DNA from: Tahibacter aquaticus
GTDB taxonomy: Bacteria > Pseudomonadota > Gammaproteobacteria > Xanthomonadales > Rhodanobacteraceae
Reading direction: 5' to 3'
NCBI RefSeq assembly: GCF_004363655.1
Contig: NZ_SNZH01000021.1
Span: forward strand, 1-64,000
DNA: 64,000 nt
Made by a program: the position numbers and the translations under genes. The notes below the pieces were generated by a model that did not search any database, was not told the DNA's origin, and saw only the letters and a program-made list of their open reading frames with translations. Positions 45,413-53,645 of the stretch are shown here, one piece after another; positions within the stretch are counted from its first letter, which is position 1, and every line of letters begins with the position of its first letter.

Positions 45413-47887
45413 TCACGCCGATACACGCGCGGACGGAGGCGCTTCGGTTAAGTAGGTACTGGGCGATCGCACGCTTTTGATGCCAGCGAGCTTGATGCGC
45501 TTCAGCAGGAGCGCATTGATGGCCACGACCGCCGAGCTGCCGGACATCGACAACGCTGCGATTTCTGGGGACAGCGTGAAGGGATAGAACACGCCTGCGG
45601 CCAGTGGGAAAGCGATCACGTTGTAGCCGACGGCCCACCACAAATTCTGGTGCATCTTGCGCAGCGTGGCGCGCGACAACTCAATGGCGCCGACGATGTC
45701 GTATGGATCGCTCTTCATCAGAACGACCTGGGCGCTTTCCATCGCCACGTCGGTGCCAGCGCCGATCGCGAAACCCACATCGGCCTGCGTCAAGGCCGGT
45801 GCGTCGTTGATCCCGTCGCCAACCATACCCACTTTGTTGCCCTGGTCCTGCAGCGCCTTGATCTCGGCCGCCTTCTGCCCAGGCAGGACATCGGCCAGTA
45901 CGATGTCGATGCCCAGCTCCTTGCCGATGCGTTCGGCGGTCGCCTGATTGTCGCCCGTCAGCATCGCGACTTTCACACCGCGTTCTTGCAATTTGGCGAT
46001 CGTCGCCTTCGACGTGGGACGCACCGCGTCGGCAATCGCGATCAGCCCGATGAGCGTGCCGGCGCGCGCGACATGCACCACCGTACGACCACCGCCTTCG
46101 AGCCGGTCGGCCTCAGCCGCCAGTGCATCGAGGTTCACATTTTCGGACTGCATCAACCGGCGGTTCCCGAGCAACACGGCGTCTGCACCGAGCTTGGCGC
46201 GAGCGCCTTGCCCATCGATATTGGTGAACTCGGATGCAATTTCGGTGGGGGCTGAGCCGGCACGCTTAAGAACCGCCAGCGCGAGGGGATGTTCCGAGAA
46301 CTTCTCGACCGCTGCCGCGATAGAGAGCAACTGCGTCTCGGTGACGCCGGAGGCAGTCACTAGCTCGACCACATCGGGTTGCCCGAGGGTCAGCGTGCCG
46401 GTCTTGTCGAAAACGATGACTGTCAGCTTGGTGGCGTTCTCCAGCGCAGCGGCATTCTTGAACAGAATACCGTTCATCGCCCCCAGCCCGGTCCCCACCA
46501 TGATGGCCATCGGAGTGGCTAGCCCGAGCGCGTCGGGGCAGGCGATCACGAACACCGTGATCGTCAGGGTCAACGCGAAGAGCAGCGGCTGGCCGACGAC
46601 CCAGAACCACACACCAAACGTGAGGAGGCCGACGGCTATGGCCGCCAGAACCAACCACTGCGACGCTCGGTCCGCGAGCAATTGGCCCGGTGCCTTGGAG
46701 TTCTGCGCTTCCTGCACGAGCTTGACGATTTGTGCGAGCGCGGTGTCGGTGCCGACTTTTGTTGCCTTGTAGCGGAAGCTGCCGCTTTTGTTGATCGTGG
46801 CACCAATAACGGAATCACCCACGATCTTCTTCACCGGCATCGACTCGCCGGTCAACATGGATTCGTCGACTTGCGAGCTGCCTTCGGTAATCTCGCCATC
46901 GACCGGAATTTTGTCACCCGGCTTGACGACGACGATTTCGCCGACGAGAACGTCCGCGGTCGGAACCTTAGTCTCACTGCCGCCACGGACAATCGTGGCC
47001 ATCGGCGGGGCCAGATCCATCAGCGCGCGTATCGCATCCGAAGCACCGGCGCGCGCCCGCATTTCCAGCCAATGTCCCAGCAGAATGAACACCAGGAGCA
47101 CGGCTGAGGCTTCGTAAAACACATCGCCGTCGTAGAAGAAGGTTGCGCCCACACTGAAGAGATAGCCGGTACCCACCGATAGCACGATCAGTGTCGCCAT
47201 ATTGGCGACCTTGTTGCGGGCGGCGCGCCATGCAGCAACCAGGAACGGCCAGACGGGATAGGCGATGGCGCCGGTGGCGACGATGAACAGGAAGAGCTTG
47301 CGGTCCAGCCCAAAGGGGCTCGGGAAATCGCCGAACATTTTTCCCATTGGCGAATAAAGGAAAACGGGAACGGCGAACACCAGTGCCACCAAGAAGCGGT
47401 TGCGCATGTCGCGCGCCATATCCTGCATCGACATGCCTGGTGCATGACCCATGTCATGCATCATGTCGGCTTTTTGGTCGCCTGAGTCATGTGTCGTAGC
47501 ACGCGTGCCGTGATCGCCATGACCCGTATGAACGTCGTTCACACGTGTTGCGGTCCCCTTTGCGTTCGCAGTGATCGCTTCGCCTTGGCTTCCTGCGATG
47601 TCATGCGTTGCATGCCCCTTGTGGGCAGGTCCGGACGGGATTTGCTCTGGCTGCCGGCAGACGTGGATAGGAACGAGCTCACCGCGGCAGTGATAGCCGC
47701 AGTCGATCACCCGCTGCTGGATAGCGACAAGGGCGATTCGCGATTCGTCATAGTGAACCGTCGCGCTGCCGGCAACGTAGTTCACATCGACATGATGGAC
47801 GCCGGCGAGCGTCGACAGTTGCGACCTGACGCCTTCCGCGCTCAGGCTGGAGACCAGTTCGCCGACTTCGATCGTGCTTGTTTTCAC
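45413..47887 (-). CDS. P1B-type ATPase with CPD motif
   Basis: The protein has 824 residues. The N-terminal HMA-like region (1-70) has no CxxC, so the usual metal-binding pair is missing; a His/Met-rich linker follows ([17 protein letters not shown]). The core is normal: TGES, DKTGTLT with the phosphorylated Asp494, and [10 protein letters not shown]. In the sixth membrane helix the motif is CPD (residues 450-452, codons TGC CCC GAC on the minus strand) instead of the CPC of Cu+ pumps. That change could alter ion choice. The gene lies between two small membrane genes in the phosphorylase region. Confidence 0.88.
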   Translation of the reverse strand: MKTSTIEVGELVSSLSAEGVRSQLSTLAGVHHVDVNYVAGSATVHYDESRIALVAIQQRVIDCGYHCRGELVPIHVCRQPEQIPSGPAHKGHATHDIAGSQGEAITANAKGTATRVNDVHTGHGDHGTRATTHDSGDQKADMMHDMGHAPGMSMQDMARDMRNRFLVALVFAVPVFLYSPMGKMFGDFPSPFGLDRKLFLFIVATGAIAYPVWPFLVAAWRAARNKVANMATLIVLSVGTGYLFSVGATFFYDGDVFYEASAVLLVFILLGHWLEMRARAGASDAIRALMDLAPPMATIVRGGSETKVPTADVLVGEIVVVKPGDKIPVDGEITEGSSQVDESMLTGESMPVKKIVGDSVIGATINKSGSFRYKATKVGTDTALAQIVKLVQEAQNSKAPGQLLADRASQWLVLAAIAVGLLTFGVWFWVVGQPLLFALTLTITVFVIACPDALGLATPMAIMVGTGLGAMNGILFKNAAALENATKLTVIVFDKTGTLTLGQPDVVELVTASGVTETQLLSIAAAVEKFSEHPLALAVLKRAGSAPTEIASEFTNIDGQGARAKLGADAVLLGNRRLMQSENVNLDALAAEADRLEGGGRTVVHVARAGTLIGLIAIADAVRPTSKATIAKLQERGVKVAMLTGDNQATAERIGKELGIDIVLADVLPGQKAAEIKALQDQGNKVGMVGDGINDAPALTQADVGFAIGAGTDVAMESAQVVLMKSDPYDIVGAIELSRATLRKMHQNLWWAVGYNVIAFPLAAGVFYPFTLSPEIAALSMSGSSAVVAINALLLKRIKLAGIKSVRSPSTYLTEAPPSARVSA

Positions 47888-48025
47888 AATGTCACCTCTG
47901 CGGATGCAATTCCATTCACCCGGCGCTTGGCGTCGACGCTACCCGGCGAAAACGTCTCCGCGTGGTACCTGTGCGCAGTACGCGCGGATGGCTATGGCGT
48001 CTGCATTGCCACGAATCGCGCGCTT

Positions 48026-48676
48026 TCAGGCAGCCTCTGCCTTCGTTCGCAACGAGGGCAAGAAGCGCGGAGTGTGTTTCGCGTAGACCTCGTATTCGGC
48101 GCCGAATCGTTTGCGCATTTCTTCCTCTTCCGTGATCGCGAGTCGCACGTACATGACGACCAGGATCGGGAACATCAGCAACGTAAGCAATGTCGGCCAC
48201 TGCAGCAGGAAGCCGAACAGGATCAGGACGAAAGCCGCGTACTGCGGGTGACGAATGCGCGCGTAGGGGCCTGCCTTGGCTAGTGCGTTGTGGTGTTGCG
48301 CCTGAAACAGGACGCTCCAGGCGTGGGATAACAGGTAGAACCCGAAACCCAGGAATACATAACTCGCGATATGCAGCGGGCCGAAGTGGGGATTGCCCTT
48401 TTCGCCCAGCAACGTGGACCACAGATGACCGGCGTCGTGGGACAACAGATCAGTGCCCGGGTAGTGGCTCTGCAGCCAGCCCGACATCAGGTAAATCGTC
48501 AGCGGAAAGCCGTACATCTCGACGAAGAGCGCGATGATGAACGCCGAGAATGCGCCAAAGCTCCTCCAGTCGCGCGCCGTCTGCGGCTTGAAGAAGCTGA
48601 ACGCAAACAGGATGAAGATCGCCGAGTTGAAAATGACCAGCATCCACAATCCGTAGGCGGGGCCATCATGGGTCAT
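48026..48676 (-). CDS. Isoprenylcysteine carboxyl methyltransferase-like membrane protein
   Basis: The start at 48676 gives 216 residues. Several hydrophobic segments cover most of the chain. GPYARIRHPQYAAFVLILFG is the methyltransferase motif (RHPxY) of the ICMT/PEMT family. These membrane enzymes methylate lipids, isoprenoids or amines; the substrate here is unknown. The gene overlaps the DUF2933 gene upstream (ATGA at 48676) and precedes the ATPase by 138 bases. Confidence 0.8.
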   Translation of the reverse strand: MTHDGPAYGLWMLVIFNSAIFILFAFSFFKPQTARDWRSFGAFSAFIIALFVEMYGFPLTIYLMSGWLQSHYPGTDLLSHDAGHLWSTLLGEKGNPHFGPLHIASYVFLGFGFYLLSHAWSVLFQAQHHNALAKAGPYARIRHPQYAAFVLILFGFLLQWPTLLTLLMFPILVVMYVRLAITEEEEMRKRFGAEYEVYAKHTPRFLPSLRTKAEAA

Positions 48677-48969
48677 GACCGTTCTCCCGTCTTGCTGGGC
48701 TTCGGGGCTACCAACGTATCCGAGCCTGATTCGCGACCCGATGGGTGACCATGCTCGCCGCCATGACCCGTGTGACCGTGATGCATAAATACGTGCATCA
48801 GTGGACACGCGAGCAACAGCAGGTACGGCAAGGCGCCAAGGAAGTGAGCACGGTGCTCGCTCAATAGGAAATACGTGGCGATGGCTCCAAAAACCAGCAG
48901 ACCTATCGAGTAGCGCGAGCGCCAGAAGGACCGGGGTTCCGAGCCGTGTTGGGAATGGTTGTGAGTCAT
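48673..48969 (-). CDS. DUF2933 membrane protein
   Basis: The protein has 98 residues. Two hydrophobic spans (about 23-38 and 45-62) are followed by a His/Gly-rich tail with MHVFMHHGHTGHGGEHGHP. That layout fits DUF2933, a family found with heavy-metal transporters. The tail could bind metal. It is second in the operon that leads to the ATPase. Confidence 0.8.
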   Translation of the reverse strand: MTHNHSQHGSEPRSFWRSRYSIGLLVFGAIATYFLLSEHRAHFLGALPYLLLLACPLMHVFMHHGHTGHGGEHGHPSGRESGSDTLVAPKPSKTGERS

Positions 48970-48994
48970 TGGCGTTTCCCAGAAACAGAAATGA

Positions 48995-49255
48995 TCAACG
49001 TGTCAGTCGGTTGGCGAGCCAGGCATAGAACATGCCGACAAACAGTGCCCAGGTGCTCAGCACGAGCAGCGCCACGACGAAACCCGGCCAAGCAAATGGC
49101 CGCGCTCGGACCATGCTGCTGAAATCCATGCCGTGGAACAGGTTGTTCATGAAACTCAGAAATGGGCCGGGCGCCAGAGCCCAGGCCACGGTGCAAAGGC
49201 CATAGAACAGCCCGACGGTGATGGCTAGCGTGACGCCTGTGCGAATGGGTGACAT
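48995..49255 (-). CDS. DUF5676 membrane protein
   Basis: The protein has 86 residues and two membrane spans: VTLAITVGLFYGLCTVAWAL and the second near 55-75 (FVVALLVLSTWALFVGMFYA). This matches DUF5676, small proteins found with copper ATPases. It is first in the operon that continues through DUF2933, the methyltransferase-like gene and the CPD ATPase. The FNR-type site at 49475-49488 lies about 220 bases upstream. Confidence 0.75.
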   Translation of the reverse strand: MSPIRTGVTLAITVGLFYGLCTVAWALAPGPFLSFMNNLFHGMDFSSMVRARPFAWPGFVVALLVLSTWALFVGMFYAWLANRLTR

Positions 49256-49509
49256 GGGGATTCCTCGGCTATTTCACTCTATGGTCTTGCTCTTCACTGA
49301 TCCACGTTTCTATCGAACTGGGTGTGCCATCAAACGGGCTTTTCATGCGGCGATCGCAACCAATAATCCACATATTAACCTGAAGCAAATGAGCCAGCGC
49401 GCGAATCCGGAAGATGGGTGCGACGCGATAGTCAGCCGAGCAAATCCAGACTACTCGTTTCGAGGGTGCTTCAATTGATCCAAATCAACTGCAAAGAGTG
49501 GAGTCGAGT
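49256..49509. promoter_or_regulatory. Upstream region of the DUF5676-ATPase operon
   Basis: This region is about 250 bases. It holds the FNR/Anr-like site at 49475-49488. On the minus strand TAGTCT at 49448-49453 has the TAnnnT form of a -10 and is about 31 bases from the site centre, as expected for an FNR-activated promoter. No gene is seen. Confidence 0.45.
49475..49488. promoter_or_regulatory. FNR/Anr-type binding site
   Basis: TTGAT-CCAA-ATCAA matches the FNR/CRP-family anaerobic consensus exactly. It lies upstream of the minus-strand operon starting at 49255 and of the remnant frame at 49510. Together with 23306-23319 it is the second perfect site in the window. Confidence 0.6.
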
Positions 49510-49650
49510 CTAGACTTGGATCCAAGGTTCAGTGGCTTCAATTCGAACTCCTTCGCCATCTCGGGAGATGAAAAATCCCACGCCCATCGATGGATAGTCG
49601 ACAGCCGCCACTCGTAAATTTTGACCCTTGTGCTCCACGGAGAAATCCAT
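49510..49650 (-). CDS. Short protein or 3' remnant, unknown
   Basis: The frame from the ATG at 49650 encodes 46 residues with protein-like composition (MDFSVEHKGQNLRVAAVDYP, then GVGFFISRDGEGVRIEATEP). The same frame is open for another ~18 codons upstream (NTLTFGGTIQTNVGRIR), ending at a stop at 49705-49707. It may be the end of a decayed gene. No family recognised. Confidence 0.35.
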   Translation of the reverse strand: MDFSVEHKGQNLRVAAVDYPSMGVGFFISRDGEGVRIEATEPWIQV

Positions 49651-49965
49651 ACGTATACGCCCAACGTTTGTCTGGATCGTGCCACCAAAAGTCAGGGTGT
49701 TCGCTTAGCCGATCGCATCGTTCTGAATGTCCGAAATACGCATTCGGAAGGGGCGAGGTGCACCGCAGGCATCACGCGCCGGACGTCCGCGCAGTCACGG
49801 ATGTGGGACTGAATGTGGCGTATCTACTCTGACTCGGATCGCGAATCCGTTGTGCGCTCCGCTGGTCGCGCGTCACTCATCGGGTGGCGGGTACGCAGGA
49901 TGCCTTCGCGTTTTGTGGCCGGGGCTTTTTCGATGCGGCAGATTGCGGCAGCTCGCGAGGCTTCG

Positions 49966-50937
49966 CTACAGGATTACGTCTTTCGGCATTACTGGAAGCT
50001 GTGATTCGATGAGTTGTTGTGCAAAAGCATCTTTCCCGTCGATGTAGCGCATGGCCGAGTGCACGTCTTTCCAACCCACGTACTGCATCAGCGTTTTCAC
50101 ATCCCAGCCGTTGGCGTCGGCCCAACCCGCGAATCCACGGCGCAAGGAATGGCTGCTATAGGTTTCGGGTGAGGCGAGGCCTGCGCGCGAAAGCATGCGT
50201 CGAAACAGTGGAATGAGGCTGTTGGCGTGCAATGGATGCTCGGACAGACCACCCCAACGATCGATGCCGCCAAATACGGGGCCCTGCGTGAGGGAAGCTG
50301 TCGTCACCCACGCAGCGACTGCCGCTACTGGGCACCAGCGCGATAGCGCGGGCACCTTGTAGGTTCTGCCCGCGTTTTCTCGATCGCCTTTGGTTCGAGC
50401 GAGAAAGCACGTCATGCCTTGACCCGGCACCACGTGCAAATGTTCAACGCGCAGCGCCAACAATTCGTCACCGCGAAAGCCGCGCCAGAACCCGAGCAAC
50501 ATCAGCGCACGGTCACGCAGATACCGTAGTTCGCTGGCGCGATCGCCACGAGTCTGGGCGGAATTGCCTGCGTTCTCCAGCCAGTCGGCAACAAGGCCTA
50601 GCTGAGTTAGCTGCAGCGGTGGAGCCTGCTTCTCGACGTTGACATGGACAGCCTGGATTCCCTTTAGCACCTTGCGAACGATCGGAGTGCGAGTCGGATC
50701 CGCGAAGCCATGATCGGCATGCCATTTTGCCAACGCCGCCAGACGGTGCTTGAGCGTATTGATGGCGAGGTCCCCCGCGTAGTGGGCGAGGTACCGAGCG
50801 ACGCTATCGGGCGTCGCCGGCAGATGGCCACCCCATTCGATTTCGAAATGGCGTGTGGCCTGTTCATAGCTACGGCGCGTGTTCGGCCGCGTAGCCGCGT
50901 CCAAGTACTGATCGAGTTTGGACACGGAGCTGTTCAC
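49966..50937 (-). CDS. Tyrosine recombinase (integrase)
   Basis: The protein has 323 residues. The N-terminal SAM-like domain is followed by the catalytic domain. Expected residues are seen: Arg in FWRGFRGDELLALRVEHL, HSLRRGFAG with the His and Arg, and the likely nucleophile Tyr in AMRYIDGKD. It belongs to the phage/ICE-type integrases and marks the mobile character of the region. Small accessory genes (51031-54995) lie just beyond it. No attachment site was identified. Confidence 0.9.
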   Translation of the reverse strand: MNSSVSKLDQYLDAATRPNTRRSYEQATRHFEIEWGGHLPATPDSVARYLAHYAGDLAINTLKHRLAALAKWHADHGFADPTRTPIVRKVLKGIQAVHVNVEKQAPPLQLTQLGLVADWLENAGNSAQTRGDRASELRYLRDRALMLLGFWRGFRGDELLALRVEHLHVVPGQGMTCFLARTKGDRENAGRTYKVPALSRWCPVAAVAAWVTTASLTQGPVFGGIDRWGGLSEHPLHANSLIPLFRRMLSRAGLASPETYSSHSLRRGFAGWADANGWDVKTLMQYVGWKDVHSAMRYIDGKDAFAQQLIESQLPVMPKDVIL

Positions 50938-51030
50938 AGACGCGGTCGTCCTGCTACCGGAAGAATCCGGTGGCAGAGTGTCAGCATCTTGCCCGTGACC
51001 TGCGCCATGAGAGATCTCTCGCCGAAGCGT

Positions 51031-51279
51031 CTAACGCGACTTCTTGCTTTTCTGCGTCAGCACGCTGCCCGCCAAGGTTTTCGGTGCCGGACTGGTGCGC
51101 CCATCGTTCAACGCGTTGGCCGCCGTATGTGCGGTCGTGGCTGATGATTGCTTGGTGGTGCGGAATTGCGACAGCGCGCTACCGGCCAACGATTTCGCCG
51201 CCTTGCTGGCGCTCGAATCGCGCAGGACCGAGGATGCGATCTTGGTCACCGGTGAGCTGGTCTTCTCATTCTTTGCCAT
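51031..51279 (-). CDS. Small basic protein with internal repeat
   Basis: The ATG at 51279 has GGAGA upstream and gives 82 residues. The chain is Ser/Ala/Lys-rich: MAKNEKTSSPVTKIASS. Two segments resemble each other: SKAAKSLAGSALSQ and SPAPKTLAGSVLTQ, an internal repeat. Such small basic proteins occur next to integrases in mobile islands. No function is known to me. Confidence 0.6.
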   Translation of the reverse strand: MAKNEKTSSPVTKIASSVLRDSSASKAAKSLAGSALSQFRTTKQSSATTAHTAANALNDGRTSPAPKTLAGSVLTQKSKKSR

Positions 51280-51365
51280 GATCGTTCTCCAATCAGATGG
51301 GGGGAATGCGCGAAAAACCGACACGCAACATCGCTAACACGTGCACAAAAGCATTATTTATTCGC

Positions 51366-51845
51366 CTAGGCGACTTTCTTTACAACCTGCTGCAGTTCCA
51401 TTACGTCCAACGTGAAATCCAGCGGGATCTGAATGGGGTCGGCGGGACACCGTTTCTCATTGTAGACATTGACGTCCGTCGTTAGCTGCACGCAGTCGCC
51501 AACAATTTGCAGGCGCCGCTGACCGAATGATTTGACGAAGTGCGCGTGGGGCGCGTTCGGATCGTCGAGATCCGCCCAAAGCGACAATGTTTGGTTCCCG
51601 CGCTTCTGGGGTGCCGCGTGCTTGGCGCGATACCGTCGCCCGTGTCGATCGACCCGATATTCCTCGCGAAATACCTGTGCAATGTCACTGGCGATCGCAT
51701 CAATGACGGTCTTGATATTGGGCTTATGCAGTCCGTTACGGTATGCCCATTCCGCAACCGCGTGAGGATCGAGCAAGCCGTCCCCACCCATTTCGGCCTG
51801 GTAGCGCTCGACGTATTCCTTGACCGCGTTCGTATAGCCAGACAT
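51366..51845 (-). CDS. Hypothetical accessory protein
   Basis: From the ATG at 51845 (GGAGAAGG upstream) the protein has 159 residues, is soluble and has a helical N-terminal part (AVKEYVERYQAEM, IDAIASDIAQVFREEY) and a beta-rich end. RVDRHGRRYRAKHAA in the middle is basic. No family was identified. It begins 25 bases after the HigA-like gene on the same strand. Confidence 0.55.
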   Translation of the reverse strand: MSGYTNAVKEYVERYQAEMGGDGLLDPHAVAEWAYRNGLHKPNIKTVIDAIASDIAQVFREEYRVDRHGRRYRAKHAAPQKRGNQTLSLWADLDDPNAPHAHFVKSFGQRRLQIVGDCVQLTTDVNVYNEKRCPADPIQIPLDFTLDVMELQQVVKKVA

Positions 51846-51870
51846 CGCCTTCTCCTCTACTTCTCTACCT

Positions 51871-52983
51871 CTACACAGCGTGAACCACACCCCAGCCATC
51901 CGTCAGCGTCGATGACGTGACTGCCTGGCGCACTTTGACTTGATGCTTTCGGAACAGGTCGTAGCGCCCGAGTCGACGCTGCAGCTGTCCAACCACCAAG
52001 CCTGGATGAATGCCAAGCCGCTGGGCAAACAGCAGAACACGGTCCTCCGCAAAAAACGGAGCGACTCGGGCAACAAAATTTCGTATTTCTGCCTGCGAGA
52101 CGCAAAATTCAGCCGCCTCGGTATTCGCGATGACTTCTTCCTCATTGACCTGGTCCGCTGCCGTGCCTTCGATGTCTTGATCCAGGATGTAACTGCCTTG
52201 ACCATGACGACGAAGTACGTGTTCCAGCTCATGCCGGAGTACGAACCAAAAATTATCGATACGATCCAAGCGCAGGGTCAACGCGATGACGGGCTGCACG
52301 TCCGTGAGCCAAAAACAGGCACCATCGATTTTCGCGCCGGGAATCGGTTCGACAACGACAAAGCGCACCCCACACTCGCCGAGCACGCGAGCCACGTGGC
52401 GGGTTTCTTCCGGTGCCGTCAACAGCGCCGACAAGCGAGGCAATGCGTGGCGCAGGGCCGCCTCCGTGTACGGACCTAGCACGAGTTCCGACGCAATCCG
52501 GCGAGCCCGGCACAGCCAGGCCAGTTGCAGAACGCTGGGTTGCTCGTGCGTGTTCGTTTTCTTGGCCGCGTGACAGAACGGGATTTCCGCATCCACGCTC
52601 TCCACGCCAAAGAAGGCCATGAACTGCTGTTCGAGCACGTCGATACTTTTGGTCGCTTCGATCCAGCCGCGGCGGATCATTTCGCGCACGGGAAACCGTT
52701 CGTAGAGTTTTGCCCGACGAGCAATCAGCCCATCGGTCGAACGAACCTTGGAGAGCTGGTATTGGCTCTCCAGGTTCATCCACACCTCCGGCCCGGTACC
52801 GAGCGAGTCACCGAGTTGAACCGCCGTCTCCGGCGTAATCGCCTTCTTCCCGGCAATCAGCTCGTTGATCAGTCGGACGGGGCGACCAATAATCTCCGCC
52901 AGCTCGGTCTGCGACCACCCGCGAGCTTCCAACTCGTCCCGCAAGAATTCGCCCGGTGGGAAAATTTCAGCAACAGTGTTCAT
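51871..52983 (-). CDS. HigA-type antitoxin fused to ImmA/IrrE-like metallopeptidase
   Basis: The protein has 370 residues. Residues ~10-65 are an XRE/HigA helix-turn-helix (WSQTELAEIIGRPVRLINEL). The C-terminal half has a HELEH zinc-metallopeptidase motif in RHELEHVLRRHG, as in ImmA/IrrE proteins. HigA antitoxins are often ~100 residues, so this fused form is notable. It follows the HigB-like gene by 19 bases; a palindrome at 53342-53360 is the likely operator. It may also sense stress by proteolysis. Confidence 0.85.
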   Translation of the reverse strand: MNTVAEIFPPGEFLRDELEARGWSQTELAEIIGRPVRLINELIAGKKAITPETAVQLGDSLGTGPEVWMNLESQYQLSKVRSTDGLIARRAKLYERFPVREMIRRGWIEATKSIDVLEQQFMAFFGVESVDAEIPFCHAAKKTNTHEQPSVLQLAWLCRARRIASELVLGPYTEAALRHALPRLSALLTAPEETRHVARVLGECGVRFVVVEPIPGAKIDGACFWLTDVQPVIALTLRLDRIDNFWFVLRHELEHVLRRHGQGSYILDQDIEGTAADQVNEEEVIANTEAAEFCVSQAEIRNFVARVAPFFAEDRVLLFAQRLGIHPGLVVGQLQRRLGRYDLFRKHQVKVRQAVTSSTLTDGWGVVHAV

Positions 52984-53002
52984 GGGGTCATCCTGGGAAA
53001 GG

Positions 53003-53299
53003 TTAGTGATAATCGATGATGGAAATGATCACGACTGTCTTCCCGTCCTCGGTTTGCTGCAGACGCAAGAGCAACCGCCACTGATCGTTCAACCGCATCG
53101 AACATTGACCGTCCCGGTCGCCTCTGAGTTTTTCGTAGTGAAGGGACTTCATGGCGTAAAAAACACGTTCATCAGGTGCCGCACGAATCAGCTGCAGTCG
53201 TTTTCGGAAGGCTTTCACGATCGCAGCCTCGTAACCCGCCGTGAACCTCGGGTCTGCCTCAAGCCTCTTGAGCGAGGCGTCTTCGAAGTCCACGTCCAT
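53003..53299 (-). CDS. HigB/RelE-type toxin
   Basis: From the ATG at 53299 the protein has 98 residues. MKSLHYEKLRGDRDGQCSMR then LNDQWRLLLR is the conserved basic core of RelE/HigB ribosome-dependent mRNases. The toxin gene precedes the antitoxin gene, the order typical of higBA. An ATG at 53368 upstream is less likely. It is paired with the HigA-ImmA fusion. Confidence 0.85.
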   Translation of the reverse strand: MDVDFEDASLKRLEADPRFTAGYEAAIVKAFRKRLQLIRAAPDERVFYAMKSLHYEKLRGDRDGQCSMRLNDQWRLLLRLQQTEDGKTVVIISIIDYH

Positions 53300-53341
53300 G
53301 TCACCGAGCGTAAATCCGTCGCTGATACTTGTCAATGACCC

Positions 53342-53360
53342 TATTACACTAAGTGTAATA
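53342..53360. promoter_or_regulatory. Inverted repeat, likely HigBA operator
   Basis: TATTACACT-A-AGTGTAATA is perfectly symmetric. It lies 43 bases before the higB start, where an autorepressing antitoxin would bind. HigA-type antitoxins bind such AT-rich palindromes. Confidence 0.65.
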
Positions 53361-53527
53361 GCAGTCAATCATGATTAAGGGCGCCGATCGGTGTGGCTCT
53401 AAGGCGCCGGGTTTTTCCGCTGAAGCAGTGCAATGCGGGGTAAAGGACCCGATCTGGTCGCGTCGCTGGCCAATCGCCATTTCGTACCGAATTCCGACGA
53501 TTCCGGTCACGGAGCGGTTCTAAGGCG

Positions 53528-53546
53528 GGATAATTCACCATTATCC
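53528..53546. repeat. Inverted repeat upstream of kfrA-like gene
   Basis: GGATAAT-TCACC-ATTATCC is a perfect seven-base pair with a five-base loop. It has no T-run and could be a regulator site or a mobile-element end. Confidence 0.4.
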
Positions 53547-53599
53547 TGCGTTGGAAATCTGCCTCAATTCGATCAATTCAGCACATTGAACATTACGTA

Positions 53600-53616
53600 A
53601 TTACATAGTATGTAAT
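53600..53616. promoter_or_regulatory. Inverted repeat, likely KfrA-type operator
   Basis: ATTACAT-AGT-ATGTAAT lies 30 bases before the ATG at 53646. KfrA proteins bind symmetric sites near their own promoter, so autoregulation is likely. Confidence 0.6.
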
Positions 53617-53645
53617 GCCGTACGAAATACATCGAGGACAAACAG

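Larger units (their letters stand above)
53300..53645. other. Divergent promoter region of higBA and kfrA-like gene
   Basis: About 345 bases with three separate inverted repeats (53342-53360, 53528-53546, 53600-53616) and no gene. The DNA between 53400 and 53520 has the look of a mobile-element end, but I could not identify it. Confidence 0.4.

Noticed and set aside
53400-53530. Possible transposon end between higB and the kfrA-like gene
   Set aside because: The sequence has the feel of an IS end, but no transposase or matching inverted repeat was found.
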